A DNA stretch of 63,771 bases, from the IMG/VR virus record IMGVR_UViG_3300020471_002176, positions 1 to 63,771 of that record; one strand, given 5' to 3'. The position numbers were made by a program, and so were the translations under genes. Position 1 is the stretch's first letter; each line of letters begins with the position of its first letter. Below are positions 16,906 to 27,500 of the stretch, piece after piece. The DNA is from a virus. The notes under the pieces were generated by a model. It made no database searches and was not told the origin of the DNA. It worked only from the letters and a program-made list of their open reading frames with translations.

Positions 16906-18288
16906 ATGCAGCAAACTGTAGATTTCTCTAAATTTGGAAAAACCTTTCAGGAGGACTTGTGCCATCTAATCCTAAATGATCGCTCCTTTGCGGATCAAAT
17001 GTTTGAAGTCCTAGACTTAGGCTTTTTGGAATTAAAGCACTTGAGAGTTTTCGTGGAGAAGATCTTGGACTATCGATTGAAATATGGGGTGCACCCAACT
17101 TCAAAGATTATGAGATCGATCATAAGGACAGACCTCGAAGATCAACTAGAGTCTGTAAAAATAAGAATAAGGGAATACTACGCACGAGTCCTTTCTGCTG
17201 GCAACGAACCCTCATCTTCAGAGTATATAAAAGATACCGCCCTAGATTTTTGCAAAAAACAAAAGTTGAAAGGTGCACTAATACAGTCTGTAGATTTAAT
17301 AAAGTCTTCTTCGTTCGATGAGGTTTCGAAAGTTATAAATGATGCATTGAAGCTTGGGTCAGATAACTCTCTGGGTTATGACTATATGGCTGATTTCGAA
17401 ACAAGATTCGAAATTAGAAGCAGGAACCCAGTGACATCAGGGTGGAAGCAAATTGATGACATAACGAAAGGTGGCCTAGGCCGCGGCGAGCTGGGCGTTG
17501 TTGTTGCGCCGACAGGTGCAGGTAAGTCAATGGTGCTGGTGCACCTAGGCGCCCGGGCTTTGAAGTCCGGAAAAAATGTTTTACATTACACTTTGGAATT
17601 GTCGGATACGGTGGTTGCCGGTCGCTATGATTCTTCCATCACTGGCGTGGAACTCAAGAACCTATCTGTCTTTAAGGAAAAGATATACGAGGAAATTAGA
17701 GAGATTGAAGGTAGGCTCATTATAAAAGAATATCCGACTCGATCTGCATCAATACAGACCATCAAAAATCATGTGGAAAAACTAAAGGTGCGTGGTTTCG
17801 AGCCGGATCTAATCATTGTTGACTATGGGGACCTAATAAAGCCTGAGTTTTCTAAAAAAGACGAAAAAAGGCACCAACTGGAGACTATTTACGAAGAACT
17901 CAGGGGTTTGGCACAGATCTGCGATTGTCCACTGTGGACTGCCTCGCAAACGAACAGGTCAGGCTTGAACGCTGAGGTTATCACCATGGAGTCTATCTCG
18001 GAGGCCTTTAATAAGTGTTTTGTAGCGGATTTTATCTTTTCGGTCTCAAGAACAATAGAGGACAAAAATACAAATACGGGTAGGGTCTTTGTGGCGAAGA
18101 ATCGCAACGGCCCAGATGGCTTAGTGTACCCTATCTTTATGGACACTAGCAATGTGAAGATAAAGGTTTTAGATCGAACCGATGAGACGGTCGGTGAGAT
18201 TATGGAAAAATCAGCGAAAGAGAGATTAGAAAATTTAAAGCAGAAATACGCGAATTACAAAAAACAAAAAAAGGAAGGAGAAAATTAA
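16906..18288 (+). CDS. Replicative DNA helicase (DnaB / T4 gp41-like)
   Basis: 460 residues. An N-terminal helical domain (about 1-150) precedes a RecA-like ATPase domain: Walker A APTGAGKSM (201-209), HYTLELSD, Walker B DLIIVDYGDL and WTASQTNRSG (H4-like sensor). GWKQIDDITKGGLGRGELG is the typical linker entry of DnaB-type helicases. It would be the hexameric fork helicase; no primase is seen in this window. The C-terminus is Lys-rich. Confidence 0.88.
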   Translation: MQQTVDFSKFGKTFQEDLCHLILNDRSFADQMFEVLDLGFLELKHLRVFVEKILDYRLKYGVHPTSKIMRSIIRTDLEDQLESVKIRIREYYARVLSAGNEPSSSEYIKDTALDFCKKQKLKGALIQSVDLIKSSSFDEVSKVINDALKLGSDNSLGYDYMADFETRFEIRSRNPVTSGWKQIDDITKGGLGRGELGVVVAPTGAGKSMVLVHLGARALKSGKNVLHYTLELSDTVVAGRYDSSITGVELKNLSVFKEKIYEEIREIEGRLIIKEYPTRSASIQTIKNHVEKLKVRGFEPDLIIVDYGDLIKPEFSKKDEKRHQLETIYEELRGLAQICDCPLWTASQTNRSGLNAEVITMESISEAFNKCFVADFIFSVSRTIEDKNTNTGRVFVAKNRNGPDGLVYPIFMDTSNVKIKVLDRTDETVGEIMEKSAKERLENLKQKYANYKKQKKEGEN

Positions 18289-18291
18289 AAT

Positions 18292-20154
18292 ATGGAATTG
18301 TCAAGCAAGATATTATCGGACATAACTGTGCACATGAAATATGCAAGGTACCTAGATTCAGAAAACCGCCGCGAAACGTGGGATGAATTAGTAACCAGGA
18401 ATATGAATATGCATCTAAAGAAGTTCCCTGAGATGGAACTTCAGATCAGGAAAGCCTACAAGATGGTATACAACAAAAAGGTTCTCCCTTCTATGAGATC
18501 CATGCAGTTTGGCGGGAAGCCAATTGAGGTGGCGCCAAATAGGATCTTTAATTGCGCTTTCATGCCGATTGACGATTGGCGCGCCTTCGGAGAAACAATG
18601 TTTCTTCTATTGGGGGGCACAGGGGTAGGCTACAGCGTTCAAAACCACCATGTTGAAAAATTGCCTGAAATCACTAAGCCGAATAGTAAGAGAACAAGAA
18701 GATTTCTAGTAAATGATTCCATTGAGGGCTGGGCAGATTCGGTCAAGGCGTTGTTTCGTAGTTATTTTTACGGAGGCAGCAAGTTGAGATTCGACTATTC
18801 AGATATTCGCCCGAAGGGATCACTGCTCATCACCTCGGGCGGAAAAGCTCCAGGCCCCCAGCCCTTGCGAGAGTGCCTCGTAAAACTAGAAGGTATGCTT
18901 TCCCTCAAGGAAAATGGAGATAAATTAACCTCGATAGAGGTCCACGACATGGTTTGCCATATCGCTGATGCTGTGCTTGCCGGAGGTATCCGCCGAGCAG
19001 CTTTGATTTCTTTGTTTTCTGCGGATGACCAGGAGATGCTGTCAGCAAAGACGGGAAATTGGTGGGAGAGAAACCCTCAACGTGGCCGCGCAAACAATTC
19101 AGTTGTTTTGCTGAGGCACAAGATTAACAAAGAATATTTTATGAATCTCTGGGATCGAGTGAAGGCATCAAACGCCGGCGAACCCGGCTTTTATTTTTCC
19201 AACGACAAAGATTGGGGTACGAATCCGTGCTGTGAGATCGGACTTAGACCCTTTCAGTTCTGCAATCTGACAGAAGTCAACGTATCGGACCTTGAGGATC
19301 AATCAGATTTCAATGAGAGAGTTCGAGCAGGGGCATTTATTGGCACATTGCAGGCTAGCTATACGGATTTTCACTATTTACGAGATATTTGGCGCCGCAC
19401 TACCGAGAGGGACTCGCTGATTGGTGTGTCTATGACTGGAATAGCCTCGGGCGCAGTCCTGACCTTAGATATGTCAGAGGCCGCCAATATCGTTAAAGAG
19501 GAAAACGACAGAGTATCTAAACTAATAGGGGTTAAACCAGCGGCTCGCACGACCTGTGTTAAGCCCGCCGGCACAACCAGCTTGACCTTGGGCACTAGCT
19601 CTGGAATACACCCTTGGCATGGTGAGTTCTACATAAGGCGCCTCCGCGTTGGAAAAAATGAACCAATTTACAGGTACCTGAAAACAAACCACCCTGATCT
19701 AGTGGAAGACGAGTATTTTAGCCCACATACTACTGCAGTAATCTCCGTCCCTCAACGCGCTCCAGAGGGGGCCATCACGAGAAACGAGTCAGCCCTGCAG
19801 CTGCTCAAGAGAGTCAAGAGGGTTACGGACGAATGGGTCCGCCCTGGATTTCGTAAGGGTCAGAATACTCACAATATATCCGCGACAGTATCCATCAAGG
19901 ATGCCGAGTGGGTTGACGTTGGAGAGTGGATGTGGGATAATAGAAACAGCTATAACGGACTATCGGTTTTACCTTATGACGGTGGCACCTATACCCAAGC
20001 ACCATTTGAAGATTGCTCAAAAGAAACATATGAAGTGATGATGAAGAGCCTTCAGACCATTGACCTCACAAAGGTGGAAGAGCAAGAAGACAACACCGAT
20101 CTCAAAGGTGAAGCTGCCTGCGCCGGCGGCGCTTGTGAAATTAATTTTATTTAA
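18292..20154 (+). CDS. nrdJ: Adenosylcobalamin-dependent ribonucleotide reductase (class II)
   Basis: 620 residues. RIFNCAFMPIDD holds the first active-site cysteine, LLLGGTGVGYSVQ is a conserved RNR block, and NPCCEIGLRPFQFCNLTEVN contains the N-P-C-x-E radical motif and the partner Cys. VKPAGTTSLTLGTSSGIHPW is the conserved substrate-phosphate loop. The C-terminus ends in a redox pair CAGGAC. This layout matches monomeric class II ribonucleoside-triphosphate reductase, which needs host B12 and is oxygen-independent. It would supply dNTPs for phage DNA synthesis. No B12 riboswitch is apparent upstream. Confidence 0.88.
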   Translation: MELSSKILSDITVHMKYARYLDSENRRETWDELVTRNMNMHLKKFPEMELQIRKAYKMVYNKKVLPSMRSMQFGGKPIEVAPNRIFNCAFMPIDDWRAFGETMFLLLGGTGVGYSVQNHHVEKLPEITKPNSKRTRRFLVNDSIEGWADSVKALFRSYFYGGSKLRFDYSDIRPKGSLLITSGGKAPGPQPLRECLVKLEGMLSLKENGDKLTSIEVHDMVCHIADAVLAGGIRRAALISLFSADDQEMLSAKTGNWWERNPQRGRANNSVVLLRHKINKEYFMNLWDRVKASNAGEPGFYFSNDKDWGTNPCCEIGLRPFQFCNLTEVNVSDLEDQSDFNERVRAGAFIGTLQASYTDFHYLRDIWRRTTERDSLIGVSMTGIASGAVLTLDMSEAANIVKEENDRVSKLIGVKPAARTTCVKPAGTTSLTLGTSSGIHPWHGEFYIRRLRVGKNEPIYRYLKTNHPDLVEDEYFSPHTTAVISVPQRAPEGAITRNESALQLLKRVKRVTDEWVRPGFRKGQNTHNISATVSIKDAEWVDVGEWMWDNRNSYNGLSVLPYDGGTYTQAPFEDCSKETYEVMMKSLQTIDLTKVEEQEDNTDLKGEAACAGGACEINFI

Positions 20155-20157
20155 AAC

Positions 20158-20186
20158 TTGACACATCAAGCTGTATACTATACAAT
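20158..20186 (+). promoter_or_regulatory. Sigma70-like promoter
   Basis: TTGACA, 17 bases, TACAAT. It drives the small gene at 20228 and the GroES-like gene. Confidence 0.75.
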
Positions 20187-20227
20187 ATATAATATACTCT
20201 AATAGAAAACCAATAAAAGGAGAAATC

Positions 20228-20488
20228 TTGAATACTACAAATGATCAAAAAGAAAAAGAACAGCATATGTCTGACTACATTAAACAGTTAGCTGCAATTG
20301 AAAATGCTATTGAACCCTTCAAGGAACAGAAGAAGGATTTGAGGGAATCGTTTCACGAGAACGGCTGGTTAACGAAGGAGGAAATGAGACTAGCAGTGAA
20401 AGCCTATAGGCTTGTCAAGTCGGACACTGATATGGATGAGCTGGTAGATTGCTTTCAGAGATTGAAGAAAGCTAGGGTGACGATTTGA
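20228..20488 (+). CDS. Small helical protein, unknown function
   Basis: 86 residues from a TTG with AAGGAG 5 bases upstream; an internal ATG at 20267 is an alternative. Charged and helical (IENAIEPFKEQKKDLRESFH), with no motif I recognise. It overlaps the GroES-like gene by 4 bases, so it may be coupled to chaperonin expression. Confidence 0.65.
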   Translation: MNTTNDQKEKEQHMSDYIKQLAAIENAIEPFKEQKKDLRESFHENGWLTKEEMRLAVKAYRLVKSDTDMDELVDCFQRLKKARVTI

Positions 20489-20805
20489 AGATCACGAAAT
20501 TCAAACCAGTAAATAGACACATACACATTGTACCCCACACCGAAGAACCAAAGCAAGAATCAGGAGTACTCCTGCCAGAAAACTATAACCCTGAGCAAAC
20601 AAAATATGTGACAGCTAATGTTATTGCCGTCGCCGCGGACTGTAATAGCCAAATACAGAAAAGCTTCCGAGCCGGCCTAGGGTCCCTTAAGATTATTGTT
20701 GATAGATCAATGATAGAATTAGTGGAAACTAAAAATAAAAAACTTCATGTGATCCTGGAAAACTATGTTGTGGGCTTGTTAGACACACCAGATATTTTAG
20801 ACTAA
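20485..20805 (+). CDS. GroES-like co-chaperonin
   Basis: 106 residues, TTG start. FKPVNRHIHIVPHTEE followed by ESGVLLPENY matches the GroES start (P-L-x-D-R-V-x-V ... GGI-x-LP), and the end HVILENYVVGLLD resembles the last strands of the Cpn10 barrel. Central IIVDRSMIELVE is a plausible beta strand. Compared with GroES the mobile loop is rearranged, as in phage co-chaperonins such as T4 gp31. Its partner could be the phage GroEL at 33893 or the host GroEL. Family placement is from pattern, not alignment. Confidence 0.7.
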   Translation: MKITKFKPVNRHIHIVPHTEEPKQESGVLLPENYNPEQTKYVTANVIAVAADCNSQIQKSFRAGLGSLKIIVDRSMIELVETKNKKLHVILENYVVGLLDTPDILD

Positions 20806-20817
20806 TAAGGATTTTCA

Positions 20818-22932
20818 ATGAAAAATAGCATAATTTTATTTGTGGCGTTGCTTTTGGTGTCCTGCGAAGACAACGCGAAGACACATTCGCCAGAAGCGGC
20901 CAATCAATTTGAGGACCTAGGGAGGCTGCATATACCACCTGACGCCGCCCCTGAAGAGTCCCCGGACGCCTATCTCATTAGGCAGTGGGATTCTGCAGTG
21001 GACGCTCTTGTCGACGCAGCACCCGAGCGCGTCTGCGAGAATCTGTACGGCCGAGCACCATGTGAGATAGAGGGGTTAGTTGGTCCTTGCGCTATCGGTG
21101 AGAAAATTTGCTATTTAACACATTGGGGCCAGTGCTCACCCACAGCTTTTCCTAGACAAGAGGTGTGTAATGCAGTCGACGATGACTGTGACGGCAGGCT
21201 AAATGAGTCACCCTCTAATTTGGTAGAAGATCCGCAGATAGAGTTACTTTCTAGGGCTTGCTATACCGGTCCCCCTGGGACGCAAAAGTTTGGCCCCTGT
21301 CGCCCGGGAATCAGGCTTTGTACGCTATTAACAAGACAAACAGACGCCGGCGTAGAGGAGTACTATGGCTTTGGTGAGTGTGAGGGAGAAACGCCCCCTG
21401 GAGAGGAGCAGTGCGATTCAATTGACAATGATTGCGACGGATTGACTGATGAGGGGGTACTAAATGTCTGCAGCCAGTGCGGCCCAGACCCGATTGAGGT
21501 CTGTGACGGCGAAACAGATGAAGACTGCGATGGTTTGGTCGATGAAGGGGTTAGAAATATCTGCGATCTATGTGGCCCGGACCCAATAGAGCAGTGCGAT
21601 GGATTAGACAATGACTGTGACGATTCTGTCGATGAGGGGCTGTTAAACGATTGCGGAGAATGCGGGCCCCTTCCGCGTGAGCTTTGCGACTTTGTTGACA
21701 ACGATTGCGACGGCCATGTTGACGAGGATTTTGCTGAGGAGGTCTGTGCGTGTGACCATCCGGATTATGTACCTCAGCCCGAGATATGCAATGGCGCCGA
21801 CGAAGACTGCGACGGATTTGTTGACGAAGGGCCAAATGGCGGACCACTATCAATGCTCTGCTCTACTGATATCCTTACAAACGAGGTGTTGACTTATGAA
21901 AACCGTGCCGACGGCCCAGAATACGTAGCTGGTGATTGCAGATTGGGAGCGGCCTTCTGTGAACAGAGACGTAACGCCGACGGCGAATTACAATATGGCT
22001 ATTTCGAATGCCAGCAAGAAATAAGGCCTTCAGTCGAGCGCTGCGATAACGAGGATAACGATTGTGATGGTTCTGCGGACGAAGACTTTCAACAAGGTCG
22101 TGTTGCAGTTATGATGATCGTAGACATCTCTGGCTCAATGGACGACGGAGAGCTGGGTGCCGCTTTTGATGCTACACGAAATTCGGTCCGAAGACTGTTC
22201 AATGATGGCATCGAAGATGTGTGTTATATGCTTGCAGTTGTCGGAAACGATGATATGCCAGACCCCTACTTATCTTACCCTGGGGATAATTGCGTCCCTG
22301 GCGTAGAAGATCCGCCAATTGTGCCGATTGAGGATATGACAAACGCGGTAAATACACTCAGAAGACAGATTCAAGCTGGCGCCGTCAATCAAGGCGGAGC
22401 TTCAGAAAATACCCTCGATGCTCTAGGGAAGTTCTTCACAGACGACAGGATCGACTGGGACCGAGACGGTATCAACGATAACGTTCTCTGGAACACCAGT
22501 CGCCCAGAAGCCGCAATTCAAGGAATTGAGGACCAGTGGGAGGTTGATTTGAGTCTCTATACTCACAGGATCGCAATAGTTATCGGTGACGAGCCTGCAC
22601 AGGGGAGCGAGTTCAATAATCACGCTGCAGCTTCCGCCATGGCTCATGCAAATGGTATGGCGTTTATTATTGGAAATAGACAAAATGTTAATTCATATCA
22701 GCCATTAATTGACTTCGGCGCCGTTCATGTCGAGGGGCTGCAAGGATTTAGAAATAACAATGTGCAGCAAATAATTGATGTGGTAACCGAGGCTATCGAA
22801 GAGGCAGCTTGCATCAACAACCGACAAGGGCAGCAGGATGCAAGTCTATTCAGGCGGGGCAACTCTTCTATATACAGTTATGTGGCAAATATTTACGGGC
22901 ACTATAGTGAAAAACTTCAAATATGTTTGTAG
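20818..22932 (+). CDS. Lipoprotein with seven MopE-type repeats and a vWA domain
   Basis: 704 residues. The start MKNSIILFVALLLVSC is a lipoprotein signal peptide with lipobox (Cys16). Residues about 110-420 carry seven copies of a C-[ND]-x3-D-[ND/ED]-DCD-G/D-x-x-[DN]-E motif (for example QCDSIDNDCDGLTDEG, VDNDCDGHVDEDF), as in MopE-type metal-binding proteins common in myxobacteria and relatives. A von Willebrand A domain follows (VAVMMIVDISGSMDDG, MIDAS at Asp436-Ser440) to about residue 650. The protein should be exported and anchored in the outer membrane or sit on a virion. Such a protein is unusual in a phage replication cluster; surface modification, adhesion or superinfection exclusion are possibilities only. 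It overlaps the next gene by 10 bases. Confidence 0.8.
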   Translation: MKNSIILFVALLLVSCEDNAKTHSPEAANQFEDLGRLHIPPDAAPEESPDAYLIRQWDSAVDALVDAAPERVCENLYGRAPCEIEGLVGPCAIGEKICYLTHWGQCSPTAFPRQEVCNAVDDDCDGRLNESPSNLVEDPQIELLSRACYTGPPGTQKFGPCRPGIRLCTLLTRQTDAGVEEYYGFGECEGETPPGEEQCDSIDNDCDGLTDEGVLNVCSQCGPDPIEVCDGETDEDCDGLVDEGVRNICDLCGPDPIEQCDGLDNDCDDSVDEGLLNDCGECGPLPRELCDFVDNDCDGHVDEDFAEEVCACDHPDYVPQPEICNGADEDCDGFVDEGPNGGPLSMLCSTDILTNEVLTYENRADGPEYVAGDCRLGAAFCEQRRNADGELQYGYFECQQEIRPSVERCDNEDNDCDGSADEDFQQGRVAVMMIVDISGSMDDGELGAAFDATRNSVRRLFNDGIEDVCYMLAVVGNDDMPDPYLSYPGDNCVPGVEDPPIVPIEDMTNAVNTLRRQIQAGAVNQGGASENTLDALGKFFTDDRIDWDRDGINDNVLWNTSRPEAAIQGIEDQWEVDLSLYTHRIAIVIGDEPAQGSEFNNHAAASAMAHANGMAFIIGNRQNVNSYQPLIDFGAVHVEGLQGFRNNNVQQIIDVVTEAIEEAACINNRQGQQDASLFRRGNSSIYSYVANIYGHYSEKLQICL

Positions 22933-23693
22933 AGAACCTGGTGATTGGCAGCTCTTACGAATCTTATTTATATAGTTTTCTAAAGGGCTACCATCACTTG
23001 AGCAACGGAGCCTTGGGTCCGCTCTTTTACGAGACAGCTAGAGTTGGGTTTTTTGGAGAAAAGAACAAGAAAGCTGCCCTGACTCACATTAAGATATTAC
23101 TGTCAATCGCAGGTAGGAGTTTTGATTTCCTAGACCTAGAAAAGATTAAAATAGAGGACTCCATGTTGCGGGTATATTCTGATTACCCTACTGTAAAATA
23201 CTCTTTTGGGTGTTGTTATATTTTCGACAAACAAAACGTAGTTCATGAAAACGAGATAGTTGGCAAACCTGAAATTATGTATAAGGTTGTAGATGATTTT
23301 GAAGTTAGAAATTTACCCAGAAGCCAGAAAACTATCCCGGCATTTAGTGAAGGCTTCTTGAAAGCTGTGAATTTTTATACGTCAGATCGTGTGCTTGGGG
23401 CGAAACATATAACTGACTGCGTAGCAGAATCTGTACTTTCAAGCGAACAAATATCCAGTTTGGAGTACTCTGATACAGTTGCTAAATTCTTGATTCAAAG
23501 CAAATTAAAATCCTTGGGGTACCTAGGTCGTATTTCCGGCAAGAGAGATAACGGAAAACACAAGTATTTGTCACCTGAAGTCACCCACGTTAACAGGTAT
23601 GTGTACAGTTTAGATCACAGCACTTATAAGAACACTGAGAGCGTGCTTTTTCTCAACTTATCGGAACACGAAATACTCAATAGTTATGTTTAG
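22923..23693 (+). CDS. Unknown protein, possible Rossmann-like start
   Basis: 256 residues. FVENLVIGSSYESYLYSFLK resembles a strand-turn-helix of nucleotide-binding folds, but the usual GxGxxG is absent. No other motif is recognised. It overlaps both neighbours (10 and 8 bases) and sits in the run leading to Pol III alpha. Confidence 0.6.
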   Translation: MFVENLVIGSSYESYLYSFLKGYHHLSNGALGPLFYETARVGFFGEKNKKAALTHIKILLSIAGRSFDFLDLEKIKIEDSMLRVYSDYPTVKYSFGCCYIFDKQNVVHENEIVGKPEIMYKVVDDFEVRNLPRSQKTIPAFSEGFLKAVNFYTSDRVLGAKHITDCVAESVLSSEQISSLEYSDTVAKFLIQSKLKSLGYLGRISGKRDNGKHKYLSPEVTHVNRYVYSLDHSTYKNTESVLFLNLSEHEILNSYV

Positions 23694-24540
23694 CGCGACT
23701 AAAGGGAGGAATGTTGCAGGGATAATACCACTAGCAGGGTACCAAAATAATCTCGGCTCACCACTGCCAGATTACCTCCAGCTAATATCAAGCGAATATA
23801 CAGCCTTAGAAAGAAGCGTATATGAGTGTTGTTTTGCGGGATGCGACTCGATATGGATTGTATGCAATGACGATGTCAGTCCTGTGGTTCGCTCTCTCAT
23901 TGGCGACTACGTCATGAATCCGAAAATATATAAAACTTGGAATAAATTGAAAAATCACGAAGAACACAAAGAGTATATACCTGTTTTTTACGTGCCAGTT
24001 TTAAGAAAACACAGGAACAGAAGAGACAGCTTGGGCTGGTCGATATTAGATGGTTCGCTGACGGCATACAAGATCAGCAAGTCTATCACCAAATGGTCAA
24101 CACCAAGTAAATATTATGTTTCTTTCCCGTGCTCTATTTATAATCCAGAGGCGGTTTTCCCTTTTAGGGCGAAAATACGCGGCCCTGAGTCTTTTTATCT
24201 CTCACACGAGAATCAGACCGTCAAGGATGGCAAGTATTTGGGCTTCACTTTTTCGCCTGAAGATTGGCGCGTCTACAAGAAGTTCATCAGAGAAAACTGC
24301 ACAGGTGGATCCAAAGATCTGCACCCGAAAGAAAGGTGGTCTTCAAGGAACTTTAGTGTTGACAAAATATTTAATCGTGATACAATAAGCATTGATATCA
24401 AAATAGAACTAGATTCGTATTTTGATATGAATTCGTGGAATCACTTAATTGAGTACTATAGATCAGACTCAAAGTTAATGAAACCACATAAAGATATAAT
24501 AAAACCTTACAGAAAGAAAGATTGTTATGAAACAAAGTAA
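23686..24540 (+). CDS. Putative nucleotidyltransferase-fold protein
   Basis: 284 residues. The start VAGIIPLAGYQNNLGSPLP, followed by ALERSVYECCFAGCDSIWIV and CNDDVSPVVRSLIGDYV, has the pattern of GT-A type nucleotidyltransferases (LAGG loop, then an aaG-x-x-x-I-x-IV helix-strand). The canonical GGxGTRL loop is degenerate, so activity is uncertain. It overlaps the Pol III alpha gene by 14 bases. Confidence 0.4.
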   Translation: MFSATKGRNVAGIIPLAGYQNNLGSPLPDYLQLISSEYTALERSVYECCFAGCDSIWIVCNDDVSPVVRSLIGDYVMNPKIYKTWNKLKNHEEHKEYIPVFYVPVLRKHRNRRDSLGWSILDGSLTAYKISKSITKWSTPSKYYVSFPCSIYNPEAVFPFRAKIRGPESFYLSHENQTVKDGKYLGFTFSPEDWRVYKKFIRENCTGGSKDLHPKERWSSRNFSVDKIFNRDTISIDIKIELDSYFDMNSWNHLIEYYRSDSKLMKPHKDIIKPYRKKDCYETK

Positions 24541-27500
24541 AATTAAGTTTGTAGGCCTGCACGCACATTCCGTAGCCGGCTCGCCATTTGATGCCCTGGG
24601 ATACCCGCAAGAGCATATGGATTTTGCGTATGACAACGGAATGGATGCCTTAGCGTTAACCGATCACGGAAATGCAAATGGTTTAGCCTATCAGGTTCTG
24701 CATGCAAAAAAAATGAACAAGGAGGGGAGGACCTTCAAGCCGATTTATGGCGTAGAGGCTTACTTTATTCCCTCGGTAGCAAACTGGAAAAAGGACTATG
24801 AGGAAGTGAGGGCAAATGCCAAGAGAAAGTCTGAATATGAAAAAGTCTTTTCGGGAACCCAGGTAGAAAACGAAGAATCAAAAAAGAAGATCAAGTCGGC
24901 ACTTAATCGAAGGCGACACTTGATTTTATTAGCCCAAAACCAAACAGGCTTGAAAAACATATTCAAAATGATATCAAGTTCTTATGTTGGCGATAATTTT
25001 TATCGATACCCCCGCGTTGATTACTCCCTACTCAAGAAATACAATGAAGGGGTCATAGCAGCTTCTGCGTGTCTTGGTGGGGTTTATGCCGGCGACTACT
25101 GGGAAAACAGAGACCTTGGACCCGACGCAGTATTGGAAGCTATGAGAAAAACAACATCAAAGATGAGAAGAATCTTCGGAGACAGGTGGTACGGCGAGCT
25201 GCAATGGAACAATGTTCCAGAGCAACACGACTTAAACAAGTATATAATTCAAATGCATCGCGAGACAGGCATGGAGCTCATCTCAACAGCAGATTCCCAC
25301 TACTATAACCCAGAGGTTTGGAAAGACAGGGAGTTGTACAAAAGGCTTGGTTGGCTTGGTAAAGGCCGCCCTGATTATATGTCGGAGAGTTTGCCACTAT
25401 CAGTCGAGGAAGTTGGATACGAATTGTATCCTAAAAACGGCGACCAAATGTGGGACTCGTACAAGAGATACTCTGCACTTGCAGGGGTAGAGTACGAGGA
25501 TGATTTGGTGATGCGCTCAATAACGAACACATACGATATCGCACACTCCAGAATAGAGCACTTCTTTCCGGATAACACGGTCAGACTTCCAGGATTTATT
25601 GTGCCAGAAGGCGCCTCCGCAGGTCAGACTCTCGCGGCCTTGTGTGCGGAAGGTCTGCGTAGCCTAGGCCTTGCACAGAACAAGGAATACGTTGATCGTA
25701 TTCGTTTTGAGATAGACACCATTGATTCAAGGGGTTTTTCAAAATATTTCTTAACAATGAAAGCAATTTCGGACATGGCTGTAGAGAAGCAACTCGTTGG
25801 CCCGGGCCGCGGCTCAGCGGCTGGGTCCCTTGTGTCTTACGTGTTAGGTATAACCCAAGTGGACCCGATTGTACACGGCCTTCAGTTTGAGAGGTTCTTG
25901 ACTAAAGGGGGTCAGGGTTACCCAGATATTGACTATGACGTATCTGACCCAATGGCTCTAAAAGAGTTTCTCATTGATGAGTGGGGAGATAACACAGTGG
26001 TGCCGATCACTAACTGGAACACTCTTCAGCTTAGATCTTTGATCAAGGATATATCAAAGTTTTATGGGATAAATTTCACTGAAGTTAACAATGTCACAAG
26101 CAAGATGGTTTTTGAGGCGACACCGCTAGCAAAGAAGGCCCATGGCATTTCCGCAGGGGTTTATGTCCCAACCTTTGAGGAATTGATGATGTACTCTGAA
26201 ACGCTTCAAAAATTCTTGGAAAAATACCCAGATATCAAGATTCATGTTGAAAAGTTGTATGGCCAAACAAGATCAGCAAGCCGGCATGCAGGCGGCGTGG
26301 TAATAGGTGAAAATCTTGATGAGTGGATGCCGTTAATAAACAGCGGCGGTGTGCGCCAGACTCCTTGGTCTGAAGGCCAGAATGTCCGCCACCTTGAACC
26401 CATGGGCTTCATCAAATTCGACATTTTAGGCTTGGCATCTCTTAGAATGATGGAGGGCGCCATCGAAAGGATCTTGAGGAGGCATTTCGGTGTAGAAAAT
26501 CCCTCGTTTAAAGAAATTAAAGATTTCTACGACGAAAATTTACACCCAGAAAAGATAGATCTAAAAGATGAAAAAGTTTGGCAAAACGTGTTTCACGAAG
26601 GCAAGTGGGCAGGCATCTTCCAGTTTACAGAGCCTGGCGCCCAGGCTTTTTGCAAAAATGCAAAACCAAACAACATCACAGACTTGGCAGCAATAACCAG
26701 TATTTATCGTCCTGGCCCCCTTTCGGCTGGAGTAGATAAGATGTATATAGGGGCGAAACAAAACCCAGAAGAGGTGGAATATCAAAGCAGTATCGCAAGA
26801 GAGGTCACAGAAGAGACCTATGGCTTCCTGATCTTTCAGGAGCAGATCGCCCTACTTGCACACAGGCTGGGTAAGAATCTAACCCTCGATGAGGGGAATA
26901 AGCTTCGAAAGCTCTTAACTAAGAAGGGCACTGGCGAAGTCCAAGAGAAAAAAGACAAAATTTGGTCTAAATTCCAAGAAGGTTGCTTAGAGAAGGGTAT
27001 GCCAAAGTGGCAAGCAAAGGAGCTATGGGATAAGTTCGAGTACTTTTCAGGATACGGGTTCAATAAATCGCACGCAGTCTCTTATTGCATGTTGTCTTTT
27101 CAATGTGCTTGGTTGTTAAATTATTACGAGGCCGAGTGGTTGTCAGCATTCCTAGACAAGGAGCCGGAGACGAGGAAGGAGCGAGCAATATCTACTGCTA
27201 GGTCTTTTGGATATAATATAGAGCCACTTAACGTGAATACTTCTGGTGTAGCCTGGGAAATTGCAGATGACAACTCAACACTCATACAGCCCCTCACCTC
27301 AATTAAGGGCTTAGGTTCAGTCGCTATCGACCAGATTGTCAAGAATAGACCATTCAACACAATCGAGGATTTTCTTTTCAATGCAGACATAAAGTATTCC
27401 AAACTAAACAAAAAGGCCCTTGATGCACTATGTAGAGCGCAAGCATTAAATGTTCTGGTGGATTCGAGATTCTCTGGGTTAAAGCATTTTTGGTCAGCTT

